Shown here one piece after another: positions 10,461 through 22,702 of a stretch of DNA of 64,000 nt. Source of the DNA: Avena insularis (taxonomy: Eukaryota; Streptophyta; Magnoliopsida; Poales; Poaceae). The position numbers and the translations under genes were made by a program. The stretch is from contig CM042696.1 of NCBI GenBank assembly GCA_023614405.1, positions 333,055,211 through 333,119,210 of the forward strand, in the 5' to 3' direction. Each line of letters begins with the position of its first letter. The stretch's first letter is position 1. The notes below the pieces were generated by a model. The model searched no databases. It was not told the origin of the DNA and was given only the letters and a program-made list of their open reading frames with translations.

Positions 10461-13139
10461 CAAATATTTTGGTAGCTATGTATACTAGGGAAAAACTAAA
10501 CGTGAGAGTAGGACTGCTTCCATTTTTCTTCTTACCCACCCACCCACCCTTTTATGGTAAGGAAGTGTAACGTTTGTCTATCCTCTTCTAAAATTTAAAC
10601 TAGGATTTACGTGTTTGGGGTTTTCGTAGTACCATAGGATGTGTGTGTTAATTCCTTGTCTATCTGTTGCATCCAACCTTGTTGTCGCAATCTACCATTG
10701 ATTATCAACTGTTGGTACATTCCATACCGATAGGCTTATTTGTAAACCGACGTAATCTATCCGACTCCTTGTAAACCAATGCGGTCTATCTTACTCTTTG
10801 TCAATCGACGCAATCTTGTTAAGGGTGTTCTTCCTTCCGGCATGCTTTCACATAATGTGTAGTTGCTAATATCTATCAGTTAAGTTTTTTTCGCATCTAG
10901 TTAGTATTTTAATGCCGAAAAATGCGGAATTTTTTCTTTGATACATCTGTGTTTCCACACTTCTTTTTAGTCGTGTCTAATATGCTATCTATCTTATTTT
11001 TGTCGGCATGTCATGCTAACTCGATCTTTTGCTACCGGTGCTTCAATATGGAGTTTTCACTTCATCTTCAAAATCTTTTGGGATAAATACATAACTTATG
11101 TCAATCCGATGCTTGGAATTGTAATTGGGTTCTCGGTATTGCTATATGACGCTTATCAGGAGTGGAATATGGTCAATGCTATCAATCTAATTCTCCAAAC
11201 GATTATGGTTATCTCTTGTGATTTTTAGTTATACCGTGATGATATCTATTTCATATTCAATTATTTTTGGCAATCTGAAGATTTCTTAAGGCATTATTGT
11301 GGATTATCATCCGTTTGTCATGCTTCACATCTTTTTGAAATCCATATCTGCAAGGACCTCGTTGATATGGGAGAATATCATCCTTTCATCTATGGTAGCA
11401 TTGCTTAAATGTATGAGTTATCATCGGTTCTTATCCAAAATCTCTTCTTGTTTCAACCGGTGGTCCAATCAACAAGGTGAACAAGTCGATATCCTTTCTC
11501 ATTCGAAGTGCCAGATAATCTATTCTTTTAATGCAGCTTTTTGAACAAATCCTTGCTCTTAATATTGATCTTTCAAAGAGCGTTGAGCTTAGAAAGTGTC
11601 TCGAGCATTCGTTCATTTCTCTCGCCTCGTGAACTTGGTATTCTTGGAACATCTCAATAATTCTTGGTGGTATATCGTGACGATATACTTGCCTATTCTA
11701 TATCAATTGAAGAACATGAAGAACATCTTCTTTTCATCCTCTGAAGCTTTGGGAACACCGCACATGTGTAAAGTTCTCAAGGTGTAAATTCCGACTTTTA
11801 TAGTCACCTATCTCGACCACGTCCTTCTTCTAAAGACATTGCTACAATTATGGAATCATCAAGTCAATTGTTAATTCCATCCTCCATCTTCAATCAAATT
11901 CGGAGCTTTTCCTTTTTTTCACGGGTTATCATCATTGTTCCGCTGAAGATTTCCTCAAGATAGTTAAATCTCGCCCAGATATTCTCTAGAAGGACAAGAT
12001 CCTATTGGTCTTCTGCTTGTCAAGAAACCTTAGGAAACCCTCTCGCTTTATCTTCTATCCTCAATCCGCTAGATGCCATGAAGACTTTTCAGATCTTCTG
12101 TAATTCTTCTATTCAAGTTGGTGCTATCTTTATCTCTATCTGTTGAAGCTTGCAGATTTTCTTTGTAATCTTCTTTCATATCTTTTCTGATGGCTTGGGA
12201 CTTTTGACATGACGAAAACATCATCATCTTTATCTACTTTGGATCCAATGAAGTGTTTGCATCACATCTTTGTTTTCTGATGAAGCTTCAAGAATTCTGC
12301 TTGTCAAGATCTTTAGTCTAAATTTCTGAGAGTTGGGTTGCATAGTTTTCCTATTCATGTGTGGAGTAATGCTTTGGGTGCGCGATGGACTGATCCCCAT
12401 CTGAATACTCTTATCATTCGCTCTTCTACATTGAATTGGTGGATTAATGCGATTTCACTCATTCCATGGAACCTAGAAGTGGCCTTCATCCCTCGAGACT
12501 TTTACTTCCATCCTTGTTTTTCTATAGTGTTCTTTCAACGAACATGATCAATATCATCTTGTTGATGGTCTCGTATATTTCAAGATGGAACAAAATCTTC
12601 AAAAATCTAGTGGAAACAAATGCAAAATGTTCTCCGTCCTCTTCATTCTACCGGTACTCGACATCGTTAAACAAGATGGATGGAAGATATATCTGACTTA
12701 AATTATCAAATCCTTTTCTCTTGGTAAATACAATTATGGTTGATGCCATCAATCGCAAAATCTATTGCATTACCCTCATGGTTAAGGAAAGCAATACACA
12801 TCTCTACAATAAACTCCAGATACTCAACATTCAACTTTTTCTCAGGATTCCACTAGAAACTAGCATCATCTCTTTCTCGTGAAGATAAATCCGTGCACCT
12901 CAATTACATGATCCTTTGGTTCTTATCGGCGCAAGAAGAATCCAATCTCACATGCATCTGTTGATATTTAGTCCTAACGATGTGTCTTTTACTTCTCCTC
13001 GATACACCATCTTTCATAATTCTTTCAAGAAGTGTTTCTATTCCTTTATCGTGTTTCTCCAAAGAATCCGAGTTATGTTATCACACTTTCCTTGGTTCAC
13101 GATGATCCTTCAACTCTTCAAGTCCTTTGTTTCTAAGAA

Positions 13140-13321
13140 GCAAAATGCAAGACTCGCAACAAGTCTAGCACGTTTTGCAAGGTTTACTGGTCGCACCATT
13201 CCGTGATGGATCAACATGGGAACTGTGAGGATCACCTTCGTTCCGAACACCCGCCTCTCCTTGTGCCTTTTTCTTTTTCCTAGGAATCTCGAGGCGAGAT
13301 TCTTGTTTAGTTGGGGAGAGT
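13140..13321 (+). pseudogene. Chromodomain-like end of a Tekay/Del polyprotein, remnant
   Basis: In one frame the fragment reads KVYWSHHSVMDQ then EDHLRSEHP, which matches the last integrase/chromodomain residues of chromoviruses (a Trp-Glu-containing stretch followed by L-R-x-E-x-P). One or two single-base changes disrupt the TWE-like segment. Chromodomains steer integration toward heterochromatin. Only the terminus is recognisable. Confidence 0.6.
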
Positions 13322-16300
13322 TGTAGCATCCTAATTATCTGACAATTTCAATGCTACTTGCCTAGTCTATATATTGCTACTTCCTACATGTCATTTATTG
13401 CATCATCATTATATTATGCTCATGTTACCATGCCACATTGCATTTGAGCATCATATAAAACCCCTTTTAATTTGGTTCTTCTTCATATGCATTTGTATTC
13501 ATATTAAATGTACTTGCCTCTTGATATATTGTAATTGCGTCTTGATATATTGCATTTGCTTCTTGATAAATTGCTTCATGCCCAAGTTGAGTTGTGGGCA
13601 TATCTCTTACAATTCCACAACTTTTCTTTGACCACCTTATAATTCATGGAAGAAGGGAAGCTTCCATAAAACTTTTGTGAGAATCTATTCTAGTTCTCCA
13701 ATGTTGTTTTCAATTCTAAGTGCATCTACACAATTATAGTGTTTTCACACTAGAAAAGCTAGTGCATTTTTGTTTCATGGATGGGCCATGCATACATGTT
13801 TCCTTGTCCTCTTCTCCTTTTGTTACTTTGTTCTCTTTGTTTTGTAGAGGGATGTGAATTCAAATAAAGTTTGCCTTAGTTGATTCCATCCATCATCTAC
13901 AACCTTTTTCATCTAAACCCTAACCCCTCTCTTGTTACAAATCTTGTATATGTTTGCTTTGCTTGTTTTTGAACAAACCATCCTACAAACTACCTAGTCA
14001 CTTGAGATCTCTCTCTCTCTCTCTGGACCAACCCACAATACCTGGTACCCCTCTTGTTTTCTCCCTGGCATCCCTCTTTCCCTAGGGCGATCGAGCCGAG
14101 CAAGACGGTCTTGCAAACCCAGCCCTGATCGCACCCCCTCTCCCTGCACCTGGGCCCCCAACGAGACCACACCCCACCAGTCGCTGTTTCACTCCTTCCT
14201 CGAGACCACGTGGTGCCAGCGCTCAAAGACGACCGCCCACGCAGAAAGCGTACTGACCTCTCCCTCCATGTGCAAAAGTGGTAGAGTCCCCTCTCACCCA
14301 ACCATCCCCAGATCCCATCGGGGCAGAACCCAGGACCCCTCCTCTTTCTTCTTCTTCCTTCCCATAGCCATGGCTATCTCCATGCCTCTCTAAACCTTAG
14401 CCTAGACCAGAGCTGCGAATTGGCAAGTGGGGTGCAGCAAGGGGTAGCCGGCGACCTGGGAGGAGTCCTGTGCATCCTCTACATCGCCCTGTACCAACCA
14501 TCCTCGCCGGAGCTCGACGGGAGCCGTCGCCGTCGTCGTGCCCGTGAACAGCAAGAGCAGCCTCGATCTCTGCCTCCATCTAAGATCTACAGCTCTCCAA
14601 GCCTTCCCACCGCTTGTGAGAGCCGCTGGTATACCCATCTACCTCCCATACATTCGCCCGTCCTCCTTATCGTTGTGCCTCACTGCTATGCTCGCCGCGC
14701 AAGCGCTCGCCGCCGCAGACATGCATGTGATGTTGCGTGTCTTCGCGTTGTAGCCGACGACACAGTACACACCAGTCAAATCCGAGGGTACCCAGCTGTT
14801 GCCGGTGCTCCCCTCCTTAAATCAAGCTGCCTACACAGAGCTTATCAGCGGCACTTCTTCACACCTAAGCGTAGCATGTTATACCTGCTATCCAACGAAA
14901 GAAACGGAGCTCCATTCCGTTCTCGGAACAGCTCGGAATCATCCTCGCAAACTCACTCGATCTCACAGGAAAACGGGCAACGGTCTTCAGTTATACTTGT
15001 TTTTCTTCAGTCCCGAACCCGACTACGCCTGTTTAAAATGATACAAGGCCCAGACCTAGTATAATCTTGTATCGACCGCAGCGGCTAGCTTGTTGATACC
15101 CCCCTCTCGTTACCTGTGTTCGAATCCCAAAGGCAGATTTTTTACTCCAGTCTTTTGTTCATATCTTTTACAATATTAGTTGAGCAATTTCAAATTTCGA
15201 AATTATTTTTGCCGATAAATGTCTTTATCATAATAAATTCATAAATTTATTTCTGTAATTCTAAATTTGGCAAATAATATGTCTATATTGATCATTGCGA
15301 TGAGCCCGTTTTTATTACGCACTCCATGATATGAATTGAAGTATGCATCAGCAAGATTTATGGGAGAAAAATTATGACTAAACAACTAATAAAATGCTTT
15401 ATTCTTGTACCCCACACCGCATCCGTACCATGCTATGCTATGCCATGTAAATTGTGCATCATTTCATCATGACATACTTGTTTGCTTTTTGCATATTATT
15501 TATATAATTGTGCAATATATTTATTTTGGCCCTTGGGTGTTTGGTTTTTATCCGAATAAACACTAAGCAAAGAGAATACCAGGAGCCTCAGGAGTATTAT
15601 CCGGATCCTTCTTATTCCGCAACAGAACAACCAGGCAAGCAATTTCCTATGCTTGCATACATATAGTACCTATGATTCTATTTTACTCTTGCATCATTGA
15701 GTCGCAATTGCATTAAATTGAATCCCAAGTATTGCGTAGCCTTTACTTTTAAATCCTACCGAAGTTTGTACCTCAATCCCATGAGCCATTATTAGAGGAG
15801 TTGTTTAAGTCATGCGAGTCGTAGAATTGCATGTGTAGGGTTTGTGCATGTCTTTGAATAATGAGGTACCTAAATAACTTAACCTGAGTAGTAATGGGAG
15901 AACTAATGAAAAAAGCACCGGTCAGCATTATCTGCTATGTAGTTCTTTAAGCTCACTTGTGTCCCGTAGGACCCCGAGTACTTGATTCATGTTCCTTGAC
16001 TATCACACTATCCGCATGTGGGACCATGAATCCTCTTTTCCTAAGCTTGACTCGCACTTTATTTCTTGGGGCCACAAACTAGTTTGGGGCTTTATTATCA
16101 TCCTGTACTTATGCCATGCTTTACTATTTTATTTACGATTGTGCGTAAATCACATGTACTGTTTAGGACTTGTGACACGTTTCTGCGGTATCGATAAGCC
16201 CAGTCACACTTTCGGGTTCCCAGTTGTTTACAGCCGTATACACAAACCTTGGGTCCGTCTCGTAGCCGACCAACTTTGTAGCGGGTAGCTTAATGGGGTG

Positions 16301-17390
16301 CCCCTCTGAAATAATTTATGAAATACTGTGAATGCATTATCGTGAGGCCTCGTTGCGTTTTATTTGGTTCTTCCCGAGGTTGATCATGCATGTGTTGCTA
16401 TTTGTGCACCCCTGCAGGGTAAATCTTTCTAAAAGCCGGATCCGCGGTTATAGACGACTTGGAGCATAATTTCTCGATCACAGACAAGCATAACTAAAGT
16501 ACCGCCTTTAATTTGACTAAGATATGACTAATAAATAGTGCAATACTCCTGGAATGGTTAATAAAATTGTCAACTGATGGGATGTTCTTCCGCCTTTTCG
16601 TCAATAAGCGAGAAGGAGGACGAGCGAGTTTAATTTATGTTGCTTATATAACTGTTGTCATTAATTAACGGGCGTTCGTCCATCGCTGGTTGGGCAGATG
16701 TGTAGCGTGTCTCTATAGCACTTTGTAGATATTATTTTTCGCTGCAATTGCGTCACCCCAGGTTGTTCTCTTTAGATGCATTAAGACTTGCTGAGTACCC
16801 CTAGGGTCTCACACGATAAATATTTGGTTCAGATGGACAGGTATACTCTCAGGAAGGTTACTGGATTGAGAAGACGGATGATGGTGGCAATGACTGTCCG
16901 GTGTAGATATTCCGAGGATGGAGATCCATGAGATCTGTGGGCGGGATGTGCTTATTTTCAGGGCATCTTATGCCGATTTGCTTCTTATCCATACTCAGAT
17001 CATGTTTTCCGCTTCCTCTTGCTACTATGTTGATTGATGTATGAGGACGTATCCTAAACTATTATCTCTATCTAGGATATTTGGATCTTGTTGTATGGCG
17101 TTGCATATTTTTGTCTCTATTGTTTCTAGATGGTGTGACTCTGATGTTTATTGTAAGTCGCAGACATACATACTCATTTGTGTATATCGTGGTTGCGTTA
17201 CCTATCGCTTACGACGCTCGCTCTAGTCCCGATGTTCTTGAAAGTGGATAGGGTGGTCGGCCGGTACCGTGCCCTGCTCCGCTTCGATGGGCCTACACGT
17301 GGGTGGCCTTGGGCCTCCGTGGTAGAATCCCTTATCCACTTTTGGGTTCATCCAGGCTCGTGCTTAGAGCGTAATGTCCGAGGTATTACA
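13322..17390 (+). repeat. Very long LTR (about 4.07 kb) of the Tekay/Del-like element
   Basis: It starts TGTAGCATCC directly after the polypurine tract and ends GTCCGAGGTATTACA. It includes a CT microsatellite near 14,008-14,022 and a GC-rich block (14,040-14,800). Several open frames of up to 214 codons in 14,420-15,064 show no recognisable domain and are taken as chance. A nested insertion inside the LTR cannot be excluded without a second copy. Confidence 0.6.
15085..15128 (+). other. tRNA-like internal promoter boxes (possible SINE remnant)
   Basis: TAGCTTGTTGA (box A-like) is followed 22 bp later by GTTCGAATCCC (a close box B match). The spacing fits a tRNA-type promoter. No cloverleaf could be drawn, and no tail or target duplication was found. 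Confidence 0.3.
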
Positions 17391-17475
17391 CTCCAGCAGC
17401 GCAACGCTCCCCGGACTCCTTCTCTTCCCCAAAACTCCACAGCTCCGCCCATCCTAGGTCACCGCACTAGACCAA

Positions 17476-19299
17476 ATGGTTGACGCTTCTTCTTCTAGCA
17501 CGACGGTGACGGAGGCGACAATGACAACGCAGAAGACAAGGAGAACTACCACAGGCTCTGGATCCCCTGTGTTCTTGATGATGAGAAGTTGCGCTTCATC
17601 GAGAAAGAAGGTCTTCTCCGCACTGGCGAGTGGCGGATCGGACTTGGAGAAATCATTCCCACCCCTCGCAATGACGAGAGAGTTTGTTTTGGTACGCATC
17701 ATGACCAAGGTCTCAGTTTTCCTCCTTCGGATTTCTTCTCCAAAGTGATTCAACATTAAGGATTTCAACTCCATAACCTCCCCCCAAATTCGATCCTAGA
17801 TCTTAGTGCCCATGTTTCTCTTTGTGAGGGTTATCTCGGAATAAAGCTAAGTCTCACTCTTTTCCGATACTACTTTGGTACCCAGAGAAATTCCATCACT
17901 GTCGGTAATCCTTACATTACCGGAACGCTTAGCTTGTCCCTTAGGAGAGATCGAACCTATCCTAAGGCAATATCGAGCGAATCAGTGAAGAGATGGCCGT
18001 CAACATTCTTTTATCATAAGGACAGACCGGCTCTCGGCAAGCAAGAAGGATTGTCGGCTTTCGTCGATGGAGTTGCAGCTCCCCAAGAGTCCTGGGACGC
18101 TGATCCGCTGACTCTCACTGATGACTTGATCCTGGCTAAGAGGCGGATCGAATACTTGATGAAGCACAAAGGTTTGAAAGGATATGACCTTGTCCATTGT
18201 TGGCTCGCACACTGGATTCAGCCCCTCCAACACCATGGTGACCGTCTTATGCATACGATTACCGACAATAAGAAAGATAGCCTAATAATTAACCCAAAGC
18301 CAATCCCGGACAAGGAGTATGAAACCTGGATTAAGTGGTTGATTAAGGAGCGGTTCTAGAGGAATATTCCGGAGATATCTCTGGATATGTACACAGCTAA
18401 AAACCCTATGACTCCAATAAGTTTTACGACTTTCTCCTTCTTATTGTTGAGTTAATTGTCTATTTGCAACACTGAGATTTATCTTTGTCTTTCAGCTTGC
18501 TGACCTCCCCGAGTCGGAGCTTGCTCCTCTTGAGGGATATCCACCTGAGGAACTGGCTCCTCAGGGGGATGGAGAGCTTGAAATCCTACCGGAGGCGTTT
18601 ACCCGGAAACACAAAACTCCAACGATTTCCATTGGCACGAAAGAAGTGCATGTTTCCTCACAAGGTCTTATACTTTATCTCACGTTCTTTCTGAAGCGTA
18701 ACGATCTTGAACTATCACTTCTTCAGAGCTAAAGAACTTGTCAATGGCAAAGGGAAAGGAAACATGGAAAAGCCCCTGCGCCAGTCAAAGCTAGTTTTGA
18801 CTTTGTATGCTGCTCTGCCTCCGACTCCTACCCTGACGCCCTCTACAGCACCGGAGGCTACTTCATCTCCCCGTGCTACAGAAGGTCTAGCTCAACACTC
18901 CAAGCCAATGATCTTTGACTCGCAGGCTAGCATCACCATGGGTGATTTGGCAACTGATAAGGGTGAACCCTCAAAGGTTAATGATCCCTTAGCAGAGACT
19001 TTTGCGGATAATCTACTGAGCAATCAGGGTATCACCAAGCTTGGCATTACTCGGAAAACTGCAGAAGAAATCCAGAAGTTGGCTCAACAATGTTTGGAGA
19101 GCCGGAATATCACTGCTAAAGAAGAGGCACACGAAGCCAAGGACATAAAAATCTCCGAGCTTCTTGACCAAGTTCGTCTCCGTGACGACAAGCTGAAGAC
19201 CGGTGTGGCTCCGCCACCACCAGTGATCCCTCTGACTCTCGCCGATAAGGTTTCTTCTAAGGTGAACATGAGTCTCAACAATCTAACCCACGAACAATA
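17476..19299 (+). pseudogene. Tat-type antisense aORF, fragment of a third element
   Basis: From the ATG at 17476, after an early frameshift, the frame shows ENYHRLWIPCVLDDEK, GLSFPPSDFF, NLPPNSILDLSAHVSLCEGYLG, KRWPSTFFYHKDRP and RRIEYLMKHKGLKGYDLVHC, the conserved core of Tat aORF proteins. A TAA lies after KVIQH near 17,757. An intron is likely at about 18,360-18,494 (acceptor TTGTCTTTCAG). A Pro/Thr-rich region (18,780-18,900) and a helical tail (LLDQVRLRDDKLK) follow. The reading is cut at 19,299 by another Tat LTR. The strand implies a parent element on the minus strand, whose own LTR is missing because the Tekay LTR ends 85 bp upstream. Confidence 0.75.
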
Positions 19300-19869
19300 T
19301 GTAAGTTGGAATTCGACTCTTGCCGTGGTATTGCCGATGAGTACCCCATGGAGGGGTCCTCACAGTGCGTGTTCAGAGATATGGGGTAAGGTGGAGAGTT
19401 GGCGGTTACGAGGTAACACATCTTACCTAGGTTCAAGTCCCACAACAGTGGCGGAATTCTACTCCTGCTATAAATCACTATAATGGTGATACGCCGAGTT
19501 ACAGAGATAGGTTCGATGTGCGAGGTGTTGCACATTGTATGTAGCAATCTAAGAGGTTGTGACCTAAAGGCTCCCACAGGTCCAGCTTATAAAGGCACCA
19601 GAACCTAGGGTTTACAGGGAACGGTCCTTGCCGGACAAGGTAAAGAGTCCTACACTAATACGAACTAGTCTTCCGTGTCTTGCACTCCAAGGCTCTGAGT
19701 ATGTTGGTGACTCCTGCGTAGCCTTCCTTTATCTGGCATGGGCCTCCCTTCTGGATCCGTCTAACTGGGCCGGCCAGTAGGCCATAGGCCTTGCTACCAA
19801 CTATGGGCCACCCGGGTTAGCCGGATTGGTGACATGCTATAAGGATACCCATTTAGCATATCCCCAACA
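19300..19869 (-). repeat. 3' LTR of Tat element B
   Basis: On the minus strand it reads TGTTGGGGATATGC... to ...CCAACTTACA, 570 bp long, preceded by the polypurine tract CCTCCGGGGGCTAC (19,883 to 19,870). TG...CA ends and tract placement define it. The other LTR is not in the window. Confidence 0.75.
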
Positions 19870-20454
19870 GTAGCCCCCGGAGGACTTTGAAATCTTGCGC
19901 CGTCTTGCCCATTGATCTTTGAATATCCCGTCTAAGTGATGCCGACAATTCGTCAAGCAATATCTCAAAGGTCTCCCAAAGAACCCTGCAATCCTCTCCG
20001 GTTTCGCAATGTAGCCGGAGATTCCTTGAGTCTTCGTTTCCACAGCTGGACATTCTCCGCCTTCGATGGAATCTTCAGATGTGACACTTCACTACAACTG
20101 TCAGGAGGATGACGTAGGGTACATACTACGCTACCTCGAACCTCACAGAAAACAGAGAATTAATCATCAGCTATTTTCACACGCACGAAATCCAAAACAG
20201 CGAAGCGACAAAGACGGAGGACGTGGCGAAATTACCGCACACGTTCGCTTCCACGTCGGCAATGCTCCATCCATTGGATCCCTTAGCACGAATCTTGATG
20301 CGACGTCTATATATTTTCACTGCGGTCAGTATGTTTTCTTTTTACTCGCATTCGCTTTCTCGTCTTCGTCTTCCTCTAGCCGCGCGTATGTTCGAGATCC
20401 TCCTCTAAAACCCTAGCTAGAGCCCTCTTCTCCTCCTCCTACTCCCTCATAGCA
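19870..20454 (+). other. Leader between element B polypurine tract and its aORF; no gene
   Basis: This includes a likely plus-strand promoter region for the aORF: TCTATATATTTTCACTG at about 20,307 followed by CTCTCTTC-type pyrimidine runs and AAAACCCTAGC just before the start codon at 20,455. No domain-bearing frame was found. Confidence 0.4.
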
Positions 20455-21177
20455 ATGGCCTCCAGCAGCTCCATTCCTTCGATGGCGGCGACCCCTGAGT
20501 CTATTTCATAGCCATCCCAAGGAGTAACGGTCCCACCGGAGGGGGTGGTTGTCCCTGTCATCACCGTGGTGGATACCACCGGCGACGACCAAGAACCAGC
20601 GGCGCCAGAAGCTGCTGAAGAAGATAAAAAATCCCACAAGGGGGTGTGGAGGGGCTCTGATATCTCCGCTGAAGATCTGCAGGAACTGGTTACTGAGGGG
20701 TATCTCCCCGCGGCCAAGGAGTTGGTATGGCGGGAGGCACCGGCTGGCGAGGTGGTTCCTTCTCCCCAAGCCGGAGAGAAGGTGTACCTCAAGGCCTAAC
20801 TAGTACAAGGCGTAAGCCTGCCAGTCTCCGACTTCTTCTTGGACGTTCTCCGACACTTCCGGGTACTTCCCCACAATCTCTCCCCCAACAACATCTTATT
20901 CCTTAGCAACTTTGTAGCCCTGTGCGAAGGATTCCTAGGCATCAAACCTAGGTTAGATCTGTTCATGTATTTTTTACCATCAAGAGAGAGTACATAGAGT
21001 CCAAGGACGAATTGCCGATTTGTGGAACCATTAGCTTCAAGATCCGGCCTAGCCGGCACTTCCCCGATGTCGTAGGGCATGAGTCATGCAAGAACTAGCA
21101 GCGCACGTACTTCTACGGCCCAGATATTCCTCTGCCTGACCACCTTGAGACTTATCCAAACTTCGTCGATGGAGCCG
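20455..21177 (+). pseudogene. aORF of Tat element B, 5' part
   Basis: The frame starts at the ATG at 20455 (MASSSSIPSMAATPESIS, then TAG) and continues with SDISAEDLQELVTEGYLP, PVSDFFLDVLRHFRVLPHNL, LFLSNFVALCEGFLGIKP and YFYGPDIPLPDHLETYP, the Tat aORF core. At least four in-frame stops are present. It breaks at 21,177 where the Athila-like element is inserted and resumes at 29,378 in the matching frame (PNFVDG, then continuing with VPAWRTP). It runs antisense to the pol of its own element. Confidence 0.78.
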
Positions 21178-22684
21178 TGATGACCCACAAGTATAGGGGG
21201 TGTATCAAAGTATTTTCGATAAGTAAAAGTGTCGAACCCAACAAGGAGCAGAAGGTGCTGGCTAGTGGTATGGATCAGGAATTCTCTGCAAATACTTAGC
21301 AAACGGATTTTTAGGGTTTTTTGATAAAGCAAGTAAACAAAGTACGAGTAAATAAAAGATAGTAGGAACAAATGCAGCAAGTGGCCCAATCCTTTATGCA
21401 GCAAAGGACAAGCCGGTTGTATTACTTAAGATGACCAAACGTTCTCGAGGACACATGGGAAGACTGTCAAGTGCTTTCGCTTCATATAGTTGATTAATCT
21501 TCTTTAGCTTGCTAAGTGTTGTGTGGGTGAACCTGTGCTAATGTACCGCCCCATCCAAGACTAATACATACATGTGATTATACCCCTTGCAAACATCTGT
21601 AAGTACAAGAAAGTAATTAAGGTAGAAACCTAACCACAACTTTAAACTCTAAGACCCTTACGTCCCTTGTGCAATGGTTTCCTAACGGGGGTTCAGGTTT
21701 CTGTCACTCCGGCAACCCCTACGATTAGTAGCCAAATACACAATGCATTCCCCTAGGCCCATATAGGTGAAGTGTCATGTAGTCGACGTTCACATGACAC
21801 CACTAGAAGAAGTACACCACAACTTAAATAACAATCTATTGAATCTTTCTCAACACAACTCCACTACTAACAATAAGACTTCTCCCATGTCCTCAAGAAA
21901 AAAACGAACTACTCACAAGACATCATATGGATCATGATCAGATATGGAATAATGATGTATAACAATATGAACATAAACAATAATTCAACGGTTCACTCAA
22001 TAGCATCAACTACAAAGAGTAATCAACACCGTGAAAGTTTCCCCTATGAACTATGCAAGATTCAACGCAATTGTTATAGGAATATGGAGATGGTGATGAG
22101 GGTGCTGATGGTGATGATGATGGTGATGATGATCTCGATGAAGTCCAGCTTGATGGTGGTGTTAATGGCGACGATCTCCCCTCTCCGGGAAGGAATTCCC
22201 TAGGCAGAAATCTGTCTGCGGGAGAGATCTTTCTCTCTCGGTGTTTTCCGCCCCGCAAAGGCGGTGAAATCTTTCTGTGGTCGCTCCCTGAGTCTTAGGG
22301 TTTCGGGAGGTTGATATACACCAGAGGGGAGAGGCTGGAGTGGGCTAGGGTGGCCACACCACCTCCTGGCGCAGCCTAGGCCTGCCCGCGCCATGGGGTG
22401 GTGTGGGCCCCCTGTGTCCCATCTCCACTCCATCTTCTGGCATCCTTAGTCTTCTGGAAAAATAGGATTTTCCGTATATTTTCCCGGATTTTCGGATCTT
22501 CGCGAATTTTGCCTCCAAACAGCACCTTTTCCATCAGAATCCTGACTGCAGCGGTCCATGCTCCAAAAGTCATCAACCATGCAAAAATAGATGAAATAAC
22601 ATAAGTAACACCTCTCAATATGAAATATATCAATGAATAATAGTGAATTAAGACATAGAATAGTGATGAAAAATGGACGTATCA
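21178..22684 (-). repeat. 3' LTR of Athila-like copy 1
   Basis: On the minus strand it runs TGATACGTCCATTTTTC... to ...GTGGGTCATCA. It is paired with 27,861-29,372 and differs from it by scattered substitutions and microsatellite length. Confidence 0.92.
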
Positions 22685-22702
22685 ACTCCCCCCAAGCTTA
22701 GA
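22685..22702 (-). other. Polypurine tract of copy 1
   Basis: The minus strand reads TAAGCTTGGGGGGAGT immediately before the 3' LTR. It primes plus-strand DNA synthesis. Confidence 0.75.

Larger units (their letters stand above)
10461..17390 (+). mobile_element. Gypsy LTR retrotransposon, Tekay/Del-like, decayed 3' end with long LTR
   Basis: At 13,140-13,321 there is a decayed chromodomain-type C-terminus (KVYWSHHSVMDQ, EDHLRSEHP) followed by the tail NLEARFLF and the polypurine tract TTGGGGAGAG, a pattern typical of plant chromovirus Tekay/Del elements. The LTR follows at once. 10,461-13,140 is AT-rich with no readable reverse transcriptase or integrase frame and is assigned to this element only by position. 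The right LTR end abuts a Tat aORF. No matching 5-bp duplication is testable because the 5' end is lost to the MULE junction. Confidence 0.55.

Noticed and set aside
14420..15064. 214-codon open frame in the long LTR
   Set aside because: No recognisable domain, GC-rich sequence and overlapping frames on both strands point to chance.
13322..17395. Solo-LTR interpretation for the 4-kb LTR
   Set aside because: The flanking 5-bp sequences (AGAGT and CTCCA) do not match, and a polypurine tract with a chromodomain tail precedes it.
19410..19450. GGTTCAAGTCCC resembling a tRNA box B in the Tat LTR
   Set aside because: No box A at tRNA spacing and no cloverleaf; likely chance.
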